A stretch of DNA of 64,000 nt from Paraburkholderia sabiae. GTDB taxonomy: Bacteria > Pseudomonadota > Gammaproteobacteria > Burkholderiales > Burkholderiaceae. Of the stretch, positions 12,587-21,875 are shown one piece after another. The stretch is taken from contig NZ_CP125295.1 in assembly GCF_030412785.1 (NCBI RefSeq), forward strand, positions 4,960,001 to 5,024,000, given 5' to 3'. A model generated the notes under the pieces. The model did no database searches, was not told the origin of the DNA, and saw nothing but the letters and a program-made list of their open reading frames with translations. Within the stretch, counting starts at the first letter, position 1. Every line of letters begins with the position of its first letter. A program made the position numbers and the translations under genes.

Positions 12587-12818
12587 CGCTTTTTTGAACG
12601 AAGAAGAGAGAATTTGCGCGCGGTTCGTACGAACGTACAGGTCGCGAGGACAGCGTGGGGACACCGGTCAGTGTAGTCCGGCGTTGGGTCGGGCGGAAGG
12701 AAGGCAGCGGGCGTGAGAACACGCGGCGCGGCGGCACAAAGGGACGGGCTCGCCCGCGCGCCTGTGAGATTTCAGGCGTCCTGGCCGTGGCACGGGGCGC
12801 CCGTTTCCAGCTGGTAAC

Positions 12819-13316
12819 TCAAGTCCCCGTCGACGCAACGGGCACGATTGGCACGACGACGGCTGACGGCTTGAGCCCGAGCAGCGACATCAACGGCGAA
12901 GCGGGCTCGGCGATATCGCGGATCGTATAGCTGTCGAGTTCGCGGAAAAAAGCATCGCGCGCCGATTCGAGCACGCTCTTGAGTCTGCATTGCGACTGAA
13001 TGACACACTCGCGGTGCGCCCCGCTCGCATCGACGCCGTTGAAGCAGGGAACCAGTGCGAAGTCGCTCTCGGCCGCCCGCACCACTTCGCCGACCGTCAG
13101 CGCCGACGAGTGCTCGTACAGACGCAAACCGCCGTTGCGCCCGCGCACGGTTTCGACCCAGCCGAGTTCGGCGAGCCGCTGAACCACCTTCATCAGATGG
13201 TTCTTCGATATCCCATAAGCGTCGGAGATGTCTTGTATCGTTGCCAGTCCTTCGGATCGAACTGCGAGGTATAGCAGCACGCGCAGCGAGTAATCGGTAT
13301 AGTCTGTGAGTCTCAT
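12819..13316 (-). CDS. nsrR: Rrf2-family nitric-oxide-responsive repressor NsrR
   Basis: 165 residues from the ATG at 13316 (start MRLTDYTDYSLRVLLYL, typical of NsrR). It has an N-terminal winged HTH and three clustered cysteines (CFNG, EC, QC; about residues 92, 104 and 109) that bind the Fe-S cluster sensed by NO. NsrR represses NO-detoxification genes until NO damages the cluster. Here it is divergent from a truncated haemoglobin gene, a plausible target, and a candidate operator lies between them. The C-terminus carries a Val/Pro-rich extension. Confidence 0.87.
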   Translation of the reverse strand: MRLTDYTDYSLRVLLYLAVRSEGLATIQDISDAYGISKNHLMKVVQRLAELGWVETVRGRNGGLRLYEHSSALTVGEVVRAAESDFALVPCFNGVDASGAHRECVIQSQCRLKSVLESARDAFFRELDSYTIRDIAEPASPLMSLLGLKPSAVVVPIVPVASTGT

Positions 13317-13395
13317 TGAAAGGCAAAATCGCGACGGAGACGGCATGCGGAATGTTCACGCCAGCTCCACTAACGCCTGTACTGCAGCGTGCAAT

Positions 13396-13418
13396 AACAT
13401 GCCTTCAAAACACATCTT
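13396..13418. promoter_or_regulatory. Candidate NsrR operator between nsrR and the haemoglobin gene
   Basis: Compared with the 11-1-11 NsrR dyad (AAGATGCATTT, one base, AAATGCATCTT), the left half AACATGCCTTC matches 8 of 11 and the right half AAACACATCTT 9 of 11. It lies about 80 nt from the nsrR start and 140 nt from the haemoglobin start. Confidence 0.45.
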
Positions 13419-13555
13419 ATTGCCGCATGTATCTCGTTATTTCGCGTAACTATAAACGGTAACTTTCGTTTGAAGCGCATTTTTTTCTGAGATTAATAAA
13501 CGCCCTTCCAACGTTTGTGTCTGCGCAATTCGCGCGACTCACTTTTGTTCCAGAT

Positions 13556-14116
13556 ATGAAGTCTGAAATTACCGCTGATATTCCCGCCGTTGTCCGTCTC
13601 GACCCGCGTTATGCCGATCCCACGGAAGACAATATCCGTGAACTCGTCTATGCGTTCTACGATCGCGTGCGCGCCGACGCGCTGCTCGGCCCCGCCTTCG
13701 AACAGAAGCTCGCGGGACGCTGGGACGAGCATCTGCCGAAAATGTGCGTGTTCTGGGGATCGCTGGTGCTGGGCGCGAAGCAGTATCGGGGCAACGTGCA
13801 ACAGGCGCATATGCCGCTGGAGGGGCTTGAGCCGCGCCATTTCAGCCGCTGGCTGTATCTGTTCCTGGACACGGTCGAGTCACGCTACGAGCCCGCCGCC
13901 GCCGTCCGTTTCATGGAACCGGCGCTGCGTATCGCGCAGAGCCTGCAGTTGAGCAAGTTCGGCTGGGACTACCAGATTCCTGCCGAGCAGCAGGCGCTGC
14001 TGGAGCGCATCGCGCCTCGCCGCCGCCCGCGCGACGAACACGAAGCCGAGCATGCGCGGCCGCGCGGCGAGCCGTTTCCGGCCAAAATCATCGGCAAATC
14101 GCGCGATGATGATTGA
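13556..14116 (+). CDS. Group III truncated haemoglobin-like protein
   Basis: 186 residues from the ATG at 13556; an alternative in-frame start at 13517 would add 13 residues, and neither has a strong ribosome site. The globin core includes the helical segment IRELVYAFYDRVRAD, an aromatic CVFWGSLV segment and PRHFSRWLYLF, whose His is the probable proximal haem ligand. A charged Arg/Glu tail of about 40 residues follows the globin fold. Group III truncated haemoglobins bind O2/NO; adjacency to nsrR suggests NO stress defence, which is inference from context. Confidence 0.8.
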   Translation: MKSEITADIPAVVRLDPRYADPTEDNIRELVYAFYDRVRADALLGPAFEQKLAGRWDEHLPKMCVFWGSLVLGAKQYRGNVQQAHMPLEGLEPRHFSRWLYLFLDTVESRYEPAAAVRFMEPALRIAQSLQLSKFGWDYQIPAEQQALLERIAPRRRPRDEHEAEHARPRGEPFPAKIIGKSRDDD

Positions 14117-14239
14117 GTGTCGCGATTGAGTGAGACTAACGCGAGCGATTTAACAATTGCCATCCGGCAATCGCAATTTGACATGTGAAGCCGATAATCG
14201 CGTCAACGTTATTTTTTTGAAGCGTTCAATGAATAACGT

Positions 14240-14716
14240 TTAATCGGCTTTCGAATTGAGCGATTCGAGTCCCCAACGCGCGAGTGCTTCATCGTCGGTG
14301 ACGCGCGCGTCGACCCAGCGTTCGCCGCTTTCGGTTTTTTCTTTTTTCCAGAACGGCGCCTGGGTTTTCAGGTAGTCCATCACGAATTCGCACGACGCGA
14401 ACGCATTCCCGCGATGCTTCGACGTCGTCGCGACCAGCACGATCTGGTCGAGCGGCATCAATTTGCCGACGCGGTGCACGATCAGCACTTCGGTACCCGG
14501 CCAGCGCTCGCGTGCCGCCTCGACGATCGCTTCCAGCGACTTCTCCGTCATGCCCGGATAGTGTTCGAGCTCCATCGTCTCGACGGTTTCGCCTTCGTTG
14601 ATGTCGCGCACCGTGCCGACGAAGCACGCGACGGCGCCCACCTTCGGATTCTGCGCACGCAACGCGGCCACTTCCGTCGACAGGTCGAAATCTTCAGTCT
14701 GAACGCGCACGGTCAT
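14240..14716 (-). CDS. moaE: Molybdopterin synthase catalytic subunit
   Basis: 158 residues with the family motifs FVGTVRD, LEHYPGM, HRVG and SKHRGNAF, the catalytic lysine lying near KTQAPFWKKE. MoaE, with MoaD as sulfur carrier, inserts the dithiolene sulfurs into precursor Z to make molybdopterin in the cytoplasm. GAGGATCG precedes the ATG. It is third in the moeA-moaD-moaE run, 21 nt after moaD. Confidence 0.95.
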   Translation of the reverse strand: MTVRVQTEDFDLSTEVAALRAQNPKVGAVACFVGTVRDINEGETVETMELEHYPGMTEKSLEAIVEAARERWPGTEVLIVHRVGKLMPLDQIVLVATTSKHRGNAFASCEFVMDYLKTQAPFWKKEKTESGERWVDARVTDDEALARWGLESLNSKAD

Positions 14717-14737
14717 CGTTCGATCCTCATAGACGGT

Positions 14738-14995
14738 TCAGCCGCCCGTGACGGGCGGGAAGAACGCAACTTCGCAGCCGTCGGTGATGCGCGTGCCCGC
14801 GTCCGTCATGATGTGATTGCACGCCATGCGCAGCGCGCGCCCTTCCGCGAGCGTCTCCGCCCACACGCCGCCGCGCACGCGCAGCCACGCGCGCACGTCG
14901 CCGACGGTCGCGATACCTTCCGGCAGGTCCACGGCTTCATCGGAACGGCCGAGCGCTTCACGCACGCTCGCAAAATATTTCAGCTGGATCTTCAT
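14738..14995 (-). CDS. moaD: Molybdopterin synthase sulfur carrier subunit
   Basis: 85-residue ubiquitin-fold protein ending in the diagnostic Gly-Gly (FFPPVTGG), which is thiocarboxylated and donates sulfur in MoaE. The ATG at 14995 starts the usual MKIQLKYFASVRE sequence; a TTG at 15010 is an alternative. No clear Shine-Dalgarno is visible, so translational coupling to moeA (stop at 15011, 15 nt upstream) is likely. Confidence 0.94.
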   Translation of the reverse strand: MKIQLKYFASVREALGRSDEAVDLPEGIATVGDVRAWLRVRGGVWAETLAEGRALRMACNHIMTDAGTRITDGCEVAFFPPVTGG

Positions 14996-15010
14996 CGTGC
15001 AGTTCTGCAA

Positions 15011-16288
15011 TTAATTCAGCAATTCGGAAAACGGGATGAAGCGCACGGTCTCGCCGGCGCTGATCGTGTGATTCGGCGGATTGTCGATCAGCCCGTCGCC
15101 CCAGACGGTCGACGTCAGCACAGCCGAACTCTGGTTCGGGAACAGATCGAGACCGCCCGCGGCGTTCACGCGTGCGCGCAGGAATTCGTTGCGGCGATCG
15201 CCCTTGTGCTGCGTGAAATCGGCGCGCAGCGAGAGCGCGCGCGGCGTCACCGTACGCACGCCCGCGAGACGCAGCAGGAACGGCCGCACGAACAGCAGGA
15301 ATGTGACGAACGTTGAGACTGGATTGCCCGGCAGGCCGATGAAGAACGTCTCGCCGGAGTTGTCCTGATCTTCTGCGCGCCGGATCGCGCCGAACGCGAG
15401 CGGCTTGCCGGGCTTCATCGCGATCTGCCACATCGACAGACGCCCTTCCGCCTCGACGGCGGGCTTCACGTGATCTTCCTCGCCCACCGATACGCCGCCG
15501 CACGTCAGGATCAGATCATGCGCCTGAGCGGCTTCGCGCAGCGTATTGCGGGTTGCATCGAGCTTGTCGGGCACGATGCCGTAATCGGTCACCTCGCAGC
15601 CGAGCTTGTGCAGCAAACCCGTCAACGTGAAGCGATTCGAGTTGTAGATGGCGCCCGGCGCGAGCGGCTCGCCGGGCATCGTCAGTTCGTCGCCGGTGAA
15701 AAACACGGCGACTTTCACGCGCCGCACGACCTCAAGATTCGCGCAACCGACCGACGCCACCAGCCCGAGCGCCTGCGGCGAGAGCCGCGTGCCGGCGGGC
15801 AGAATGGTCGCGCCCTTGTGGATGTCCGCGCCCTGTTGCGTGATCCATTCGCCCGCTTTCGGCGTGTGCAGGATCGTCACTTCGTCGCCGGCGGCTTCCG
15901 TCTGTTCCTGCATCACGATGGCATCGGCGCCGGGCGGCACCGTCGCACCGGTGAAGATGCGCGCGGCCGTGCCCTCGGCGAGCGGCTGCGGCGCGTGCCC
16001 GGCCGGAATCCGCTGCGAAATGGGCAGACGCCGTTCGCCTTGCGACAGTTCGGCGACGCGCACCGCGTAGCCGTCCATCGAACTCGTGTTCATCGGCGGG
16101 ACGTCGAGTGGCGAGACGACGTCGGTGGCCAGAACGCGGTTGGTGGCGTCGAGGGTCGACAGCGTTTCGGTGCCGTCGATCTGCACGGCGGCGCCGAGCA
16201 GCGTCGCGAGCGCGTCGGCTGTCGAGAGCATGGGCGCGCGGGGGGCTGCTGGCTGTCCGGGCGGCGCCGGAGGCTTGGGGGTGGACAT
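15011..16288 (-). CDS. moeA: Molybdopterin molybdenumtransferase MoeA
   Basis: 425 residues from the ATG at 16288 (MSTPKPPAPP); the longer frame reaches into a palindromic repeat and is not credible. It has the MoeA N-terminal region with SMDGYAV, the MPT-binding central domain with a FTGDEL motif and GGVSVGEED, and the C-terminal domain with GLPGNPVST. It ligates molybdate to adenylylated molybdopterin. It begins the moeA-moaD-moaE run; the repeat element sits immediately upstream. Confidence 0.95.
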   Translation of the reverse strand: MSTPKPPAPPGQPAAPRAPMLSTADALATLLGAAVQIDGTETLSTLDATNRVLATDVVSPLDVPPMNTSSMDGYAVRVAELSQGERRLPISQRIPAGHAPQPLAEGTAARIFTGATVPPGADAIVMQEQTEAAGDEVTILHTPKAGEWITQQGADIHKGATILPAGTRLSPQALGLVASVGCANLEVVRRVKVAVFFTGDELTMPGEPLAPGAIYNSNRFTLTGLLHKLGCEVTDYGIVPDKLDATRNTLREAAQAHDLILTCGGVSVGEEDHVKPAVEAEGRLSMWQIAMKPGKPLAFGAIRRAEDQDNSGETFFIGLPGNPVSTFVTFLLFVRPFLLRLAGVRTVTPRALSLRADFTQHKGDRRNEFLRARVNAAGGLDLFPNQSSAVLTSTVWGDGLIDNPPNHTISAGETVRFIPFSELLN

Positions 16289-16356
16289 CGTTCGGTTTTT
16301 AGAGCGATTCGGAAAGAATCCATTGTAGCGGGAGGGCGCCTGGGCGGCGCGGTGGG

Positions 16357-16925
16357 GTTTTTTGCTGCATTGGCATCCGCGAATTCGTAGCGGTGCTGCA
16401 TGCGTTGCCCCTGTGCGGGGCGGCACCTACTTTTCTTTGCAGCGGCAAAGAAAAGTAGGCAAAAGAAAGCCGCTTCAAACCTCCGGTGCCCGCCAGGATA
16501 ACACCACGGCACACGGTCTCTGAGTTCTCGCGCAGCGACGCAAACTCTCCGTAGAAAGCCCGCAGTCAGGCGCGCGCGGCGCGAAAGATGACATCTACTT
16601 GGGGCACATTCGGTCGGCTTGTATTTGTGTGTTTGCCGTCGGAGTGATTGCGGTGGTATGTGCTCCGGATTGTGTGTGGAGTTTTCGCGCTGTGCGCGGT
16701 TGACTGCGGGCTTTCTACGGAGTGCGGAGGTCGCTGCGCGATAGCTCAAAGAACATGTGCCGAAGCGGTATCCGGGCGGGCACCGGAGGTACAAAAGCGG
16801 CTTTCTTTTGCCTACTTTTCTTTGCCGCTGCAAAGAAAAGTAGGTGCCGCCCCGCACAGGGGCAACGCATGAAGTACAGAAACGAAATCGCGGATGCCAG
16901 CGCAGCAAAAAGCAAAAAACCGAAC
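16357..16925. repeat. Large palindromic intergenic element, copy 1
   Basis: About 570 bp filling the gap between moeA and thrC. Two imperfect inverted arms of about 210 bp, ending outside near TTTGCTGC / GCAGCAAA, flank a unique core of about 130 bp (roughly 16575-16700). Each arm contains a perfect 34-bp palindrome (16426-16459 and 16811-16844): arms CCTACTTTTCTTTG / CAAAGAAAAGTAGG with a loop of CAGCGG on the left and its complement CCGCTG on the right. No credible gene is inside. A second copy in the opposite orientation lies at 48353-50190. It resembles a nonautonomous mobile element or a highly structured transcript; the nature is unknown. Confidence 0.85.
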
Positions 16926-16928
16926 CGA

Positions 16929-18377
16929 TCACCGAGTATGCGCAGCAACAAACTCCTTAACCCGCTGCGCATCATTGGGCAGCACCTCAAACCGTTGAGG
17001 CAAACTCTCGAGCCCACTGAACGCCGCCGGACGCTCCGGCTCACGCTCCAGCGCTTCGCGAATCGTCTCGCCGAACTTGATCGGCTGCGCGGTCTCCAGC
17101 ACCACCATCGGCACACCCGCCTGCAGATGCTCGCGCGCGACCTTCACGCCATCGGCAGTATGCGTATCGATCATCGTGTCATACCGCTGGAACACGTCGC
17201 GGATCGTATCGACGCGATCGTCGTGATCGCTACGTCCCGACACGAAACCGAACTGCTGCACGCGCGCGAAATCGCCGCTCGCCTGCAAGTCGAAACCGCC
17301 CTTCTCTTCGACATCGCGGAACAGTTGCAGCACGCGCTTCGGATCGCGCCCGAGCAGATCGAACACGAAACGCTCGAAGTTCGACGCCTTCGAAATGTCC
17401 ATGCTCGGGCTGCTCGTGTGATACGTCTCCGCCGACTTGCGCACGCGATAAATCCCCGTGCGGAAAAACTCGTCGAGCACGTCGTTTTCGTTCGTCGCAA
17501 CGACCAGCTTTTCGATCGGCAAGCCCATCATGCGCGCGATGTGTCCCGCGCACACGTTGCCGAAGTTGCCCGACGGCACCGTGAACGACACGCGCTCGTC
17601 GTTGCTCTTCGTCGCCGCGAAATAGCCCTTGAAGTAGTACACGACCTGCGCGACCACGCGCGCCCAGTTGATCGAGTTCACCGTGCCGATCTTCTGCTGC
17701 GCCTTGAATGCGTGATCGTTCGACACCGCCTTGACGATGTCCTGGCAATCGTCGAACACACCTTCCACAGCGATGTTGAAGATGTTCGGATCCTGCAGCG
17801 AATACATCTGCGCGGTCTGGAACGCGCTCATCTTCTTGTGCGGCGACAGCATGAAGACACGAATGCCCTTCTTGCCGCGCATCGCGTATTCGGCGGCGCT
17901 GCCCGTGTCGCCGGACGTCGCGCCGAGAATGTTCAGCGTTTCGCCGTGCTTCGCGAGCGTGTACTCGAACAGGTTGCCGAGCAACTGCATCGCCATGTCC
18001 TTGAACGCGAGCGTCGGACCGTTCGACAGTTCGAGCAGCGACAGCGGCGCGCCGTTCTCGACGCCAAGCGTCTTGAGCGGCGTGATCTGCGCGGCATTCT
18101 CTTCGTCGCGCACGTTGCAGTACGTCTGCGCGGTGTACGTGCGGCGCGTCAGTTCGCGCAGATCGTCGGCGGGAATGTCGTCGCTGAACTTGCGCAGGAT
18201 TTCGAACGCGAGATCCGCGTACGACAGCGTGCGCCAGCGCGCGAGTTCATCCGCCGAGACCTTCGGATACTCGTTCGGCAGATACAGGCCGCCATCCTTC
18301 GCGAGACCGCCGAGCAGGATGTCGGAAAACGTATGGCGCTCGCCGATGCCGGCGCCGCGCGTGGAAATGTAGTTCAT
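16929..18377 (-). CDS. thrC: Threonine synthase
   Basis: 482-residue PLP enzyme converting O-phosphohomoserine to threonine. Visible: GPTLAFKDMAMQ with the PLP lysine and SGDTGSAAEYAM for cofactor phosphate contact, in the long fold-type II form typical of proteobacteria. It follows hom by 30 nt, the usual beta-proteobacterial arrangement. The stop codon abuts the end of the palindromic element. Confidence 0.96.
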   Translation of the reverse strand: MNYISTRGAGIGERHTFSDILLGGLAKDGGLYLPNEYPKVSADELARWRTLSYADLAFEILRKFSDDIPADDLRELTRRTYTAQTYCNVRDEENAAQITPLKTLGVENGAPLSLLELSNGPTLAFKDMAMQLLGNLFEYTLAKHGETLNILGATSGDTGSAAEYAMRGKKGIRVFMLSPHKKMSAFQTAQMYSLQDPNIFNIAVEGVFDDCQDIVKAVSNDHAFKAQQKIGTVNSINWARVVAQVVYYFKGYFAATKSNDERVSFTVPSGNFGNVCAGHIARMMGLPIEKLVVATNENDVLDEFFRTGIYRVRKSAETYHTSSPSMDISKASNFERFVFDLLGRDPKRVLQLFRDVEEKGGFDLQASGDFARVQQFGFVSGRSDHDDRVDTIRDVFQRYDTMIDTHTADGVKVAREHLQAGVPMVVLETAQPIKFGETIREALEREPERPAAFSGLESLPQRFEVLPNDAQRVKEFVAAHTR

Positions 18378-18407
18378 GAGCTTGCCTCGTTACGTGTGTG
18401 CGGTGCG

Positions 18408-19739
18408 TCAGTCCAGCGCTTCCATGCGCAGCTTCGTCACCTTCGACACGACCGTCTTCAGCGCCTCGATATTCGCGATCGCCGCGTTGACGTTCTTTTC
18501 GACCGTCTCGTGCGTGATCAGAATGATGTCCGTCTCGCCCTTCTTCGACGCGTCGACGTGCTCCGATTCCTTCTGCAGCAGCGCGTCGATCGAGATGCCC
18601 GTGTCGGCCAGGATACGCGTGATGTCGGCCAGCACGCCCGTCACGTCGGCGACGCGCAGACGCAGGTAATAGCCGCTCGTCACTTCGTCGATCGGCAGGA
18701 TCGGCGTGTTCGACAGACGGTCCGGCTGGAACGCCAGATGCGGCACGCGATGCTCGGGGTCAGCCGTATGCAGGCGCGTCACGTCGACGAGATCGGCGAC
18801 CACGGCGGAAGCCGTCGGCTCCGCGCCCGCGCCCTTGCCGTAGTACAGCGTCGCGCCGACTGCATCGCCACGCACCACCACCGCATTCATCGCGCCTTCC
18901 ACATTGGCGAGCAACCGCTTGGCCGGAATCAGCGTGGGATGCACGCGAAGTTCGATGCCTTGATCGGCGCGTCGCGCGATGCCCAGCAGCTTGATCCGAT
19001 AACCGAGTTCTTCCGCATACTTGATATCGATCGCGGCCAGCTTGCTGATGCCTTCCACATAGGCCTTGTCGAACTGCACGGGCACGCCGAACGCGATCGC
19101 GCTCATGATCGTGGCCTTGTGCGCGGCGTCGACGCCTTCGATGTCGAAAGTCGGGTCCGCTTCCGCGTAGCCGAGTTCCTGCGCGGCCTTCAGCGCCGTC
19201 GCAAAGTCGAGGCCGCGGTCGCGCATCTCCGACAGGATGTAGTTCGTCGTGCCGTTGATGATGCCCGCGATGTACTGGATGCGGTTCGCCGTGAGGCCTT
19301 CGCGCAGCGCCTTGATGATCGGGATGCCGCCCGCGACGGCCGCTTCGAACGCGACCATCACGCCCTTCGCGCGCGCCGCCTCGAAAATTTCCGTGCCGTG
19401 CACGGCGAGCAGCGCCTTGTTGGCTGTGACGACATGCTTGCCGTTGCCGATCGCGCGCAGCACGAGTTCGCGCGCAATGCCCGTGCCGCCGATCATCTCG
19501 GCGACGATATCAATCGACGGATCGTCGACGACCGAGCCGAAGTCATCGGTGATCGCCACCGTGCCCGCTTCGTTGCCGAGCGCGGCCGTCGCCTTGGCGG
19601 GATTGCGCACGGCAATGCGCGCAATCTCGATGCCGCGGCCCGCGCGTCGGTTGATTTCTTCCTGGTTGCGGCGCAGTACCGTGAAGGTGCCGCTGCCTAC
19701 CGTGCCGAAGCCCAGCAGTCCAACTTTGATCGGTTCCAT
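18408..19739 (-). CDS. hom: Homoserine dehydrogenase
   Basis: 443 residues: N-terminal NAD(P)-binding domain with GFGTVGSGT, the catalytic domain with GIINGTTNYIL and AYVEGIS, and a C-terminal ACT domain (about 355-435) that normally mediates threonine feedback. It reduces aspartate semialdehyde to homoserine. It lies between the aminotransferase gene (57 nt upstream) and thrC, forming the threonine branch operon. Confidence 0.96.
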   Translation of the reverse strand: MEPIKVGLLGFGTVGSGTFTVLRRNQEEINRRAGRGIEIARIAVRNPAKATAALGNEAGTVAITDDFGSVVDDPSIDIVAEMIGGTGIARELVLRAIGNGKHVVTANKALLAVHGTEIFEAARAKGVMVAFEAAVAGGIPIIKALREGLTANRIQYIAGIINGTTNYILSEMRDRGLDFATALKAAQELGYAEADPTFDIEGVDAAHKATIMSAIAFGVPVQFDKAYVEGISKLAAIDIKYAEELGYRIKLLGIARRADQGIELRVHPTLIPAKRLLANVEGAMNAVVVRGDAVGATLYYGKGAGAEPTASAVVADLVDVTRLHTADPEHRVPHLAFQPDRLSNTPILPIDEVTSGYYLRLRVADVTGVLADITRILADTGISIDALLQKESEHVDASKKGETDIILITHETVEKNVNAAIANIEALKTVVSKVTKLRMEALD

Positions 19740-19796
19740 GCAGCGTGTATTTCGAGTGAGTGATTGGTAAATCGGTTCGGGCGCGATGGTCTGCGC

Positions 19797-21035
19797 TCAG
19801 GCCGCGTGGCGTTTGCGATAGCCGTCGAGGAAACGCGCGATCCGGTTGATCGAATCGGCGAGATCGTCGATGTTCGGCAGGAACACGACGCGGAAATGAT
19901 CCGGCGTCTTCCAGTTGAAGCCGCTGCCCTGCACGAGCAGCACGCGCTCTTCCAGCAACAGATCGAGAATGAACTGCTGGTCGTTTTCGATCGGGTACAT
20001 CTTCGGATCGAGGCGCGGGAACATGTACAGCGCGGCCTCGGGCTTCACGCAGGTCACGCCGGGAATGGCCGTCAGCATGTCGTACGCGAGTTCGCGCTGC
20101 TTGTAGAGGCGTCCACCCGGCGCGATCAGTTCGTTGATGCTCTGATAGCCGCCGAGCGCCGTCTGGATAGCATACTGGCCGGGCACGTTCGGGCACAGGC
20201 GCATCGACGCCAGAATGCCGAGTCCTTCGAAGTAGTCCTTCGCGCGGCGGCGGTTCTCGCCCGTCAGGCCCGACACCCACATCCAGCCCGCGCGATAGCC
20301 ACACGAACGGTAGCTCTTCGACAGGCTGTTAAACGTGACGGTGAGCACGTCTTCCGACAGCGACGCCATCGACGTGTGCGTCTTGCCGTCGTAGACGATC
20401 TTGTCGTAGACCTCGTCCGCGAAGATCACGAGGCCGTGCTGGCGCGCGATCTCGATCAGGCCGAGCAGCAGTTCGTCGGAATACAGCGCGCCCGTCGGGT
20501 TGTTCGGGTTGATGACGACGAGCGCCTTCGTGTTCGGCGTGATTTTCGCGCGGATATCGTCGAGGTCGGGCATCCACGCGTTCGACTCGTCACAGATGTA
20601 ATGGATGGGCGTGCCGCCCGACAGGCTCACGCCCGCCGTCCACAGCGGATAGTCGGGCGCGGGCAGCAGCACTTCGTCGCCGTCGTTCAGCAGCGCCTGC
20701 AGCGCCATCACGATCAGCTCGGACGCGCCGTTGCCGATGTAGATGTCGTCCAGTTCGACGCCCACGACCTTCTTCTGCTGCGCGTAATGCATGATCGCCT
20801 TGCGCGCGGCGAACACGCCCTTCGAATCCGAGTAACCCGACGATTCCGGCAGGTTGCGGATCATGTCCTGGATGATCTCGTCCGGCGCGTCGAAGCCGAA
20901 CGGCGCCAGATTGCCGATGTTCAGCTTGATGATGCGATGGCCTTCCTCTTCGAGGCGCTTCGCATGTTCGAGAACGGGCCCGCGAATGTCGTAGCAGACG
21001 TTCAACAGCTTGTTGGATTTGAGTATCGGTTTCAC
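19797..21035 (-). CDS. AlaA/AlaC-type alanine-glutamate aminotransferase
   Basis: 412 residues from a GTG at 21035 (start VKPILKSNKLLNVCYDIRGP); the 68-codon upstream extension in frame is not credible. Fold-type I PLP aminotransferase with NPNNPTGALYS and the PLP lysine in SLSKSYRSCG. By similarity to AlaA it makes alanine from pyruvate and glutamate. It is first in the run with hom and thrC, a conserved arrangement. GTG versus a nearby alternative GTG six nt earlier is undecided; the Shine-Dalgarno (AGGA) is weak and somewhat far. Confidence 0.87.
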   Translation of the reverse strand: MKPILKSNKLLNVCYDIRGPVLEHAKRLEEEGHRIIKLNIGNLAPFGFDAPDEIIQDMIRNLPESSGYSDSKGVFAARKAIMHYAQQKKVVGVELDDIYIGNGASELIVMALQALLNDGDEVLLPAPDYPLWTAGVSLSGGTPIHYICDESNAWMPDLDDIRAKITPNTKALVVINPNNPTGALYSDELLLGLIEIARQHGLVIFADEVYDKIVYDGKTHTSMASLSEDVLTVTFNSLSKSYRSCGYRAGWMWVSGLTGENRRRAKDYFEGLGILASMRLCPNVPGQYAIQTALGGYQSINELIAPGGRLYKQRELAYDMLTAIPGVTCVKPEAALYMFPRLDPKMYPIENDQQFILDLLLEERVLLVQGSGFNWKTPDHFRVVFLPNIDDLADSINRIARFLDGYRKRHAA

Positions 21036-21500
21036 GACGGGCACTTCATCCTGGATAAATGAGCGGAACCACAGAGCTCTCGCCCCACGCAGCGGGCAAG
21101 CCATGAGAACGGGAACGGCGACAGCCGCGCGGCGCGGGCAGGCGCAGTGCATGATGCGGGACGTCGGCGGCGCGCGGCTGCAAGCTGCGTGGGCCTGGCA
21201 GGCGTTCGGATGGCGCCTCTGCCGACGCGTTCCGGGCACCCCACTGGCAACGGCGGGCGTAGTCGCCAGCCTGGCGGGCGCGGCTTGTGGCAGCGCGCAA
21301 ACCTCGCGGGGAGCCGCCGGGCGGCTAAAAAGTTATAATTTAGCGGATTTTGGCCGACTTCCGCAATGCACCACGCAAGGCCGCGCAAGGCTCGGACACG
21401 AATTGCGTGCGTTCCTGACGCGCCTGTGGCATTGAACCCGGGCCTCTTCATGCCGGTCGAAACGCGACTGCATGTCTTACGACGACCACGGAAAACCAGT
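21036..21500. other. Divergent intergenic region with a TATAAT box
   Basis: 465 nt between the aminotransferase and the Mth938-like gene. TATAAT at 21334-21339 on the plus strand is a perfect -10 but the -35 position is GC-rich and unlike TTGACA; a short GC palindrome (AGCCGCC/GGCGGCT) occupies 21312-21326. No gene of its own is convincing. Confidence 0.4.
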
Positions 21501-21875
21501 TTGAAATTACACCAGGATTCAAGCGGCGCCCTGAACACCGTCACGGGCTACGGCGCCGGCTACGTCGATATCAATCTCGTACGTCATTCGGGCAGCATCA
21601 TCGTGCTGCCGGCGGGCCCCGTCATCAGCTGGCCGGTGTCGTCGTTCGAGGCCCTTTCGGCCGAACACTTCGCGCTTCTGATCGAGCCCGCGCCGGAAGT
21701 CGTCATCTTCGGCAGCGGCGAGCGTCTGCGCTTCCCGCATCCGCGCCTGACGGCCGCGCTCGCCGCAAACCGGATCGGCGTCGAGACGATGGATTTCAAG
21801 GCCGCTTGCCGCACGTACAACATCCTGATGGCGGAAGGCCGCAAGGTCGCGGCCGCGCTGCTGATCGAGAGCTAG
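21501..21875 (+). CDS. Mth938-like (DUF498/NDUFAF3-type) domain protein
   Basis: 124 residues from a TTG at 21501 (LKLHQDSSGALNTVTGYG); an ATG at 21450 in the same frame would add 17 residues. It contains the compact Mth938 fold signature: IIVLPAGPVISWPV, then VVIFGSGERLRFP, then IGVETMDFKAACRTYN. The family includes the mitochondrial complex I assembly factor NDUFAF3 but bacterial members have no proven role. Confidence 0.82.
   Translation: MKLHQDSSGALNTVTGYGAGYVDINLVRHSGSIIVLPAGPVISWPVSSFEALSAEHFALLIEPAPEVVIFGSGERLRFPHPRLTAALAANRIGVETMDFKAACRTYNILMAEGRKVAAALLIES

Noticed and set aside
16289..16928. Small open frames inside the palindromic element, sometimes annotated as hypothetical proteins
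   Set aside because: They follow the symmetry of the repeat, occur on both strands, and lack ribosome sites.
16722..19763. 1013-codon plus-strand frame across thrC and hom
   Set aside because: Starts inside the palindromic element and is antisense to two certain genes.
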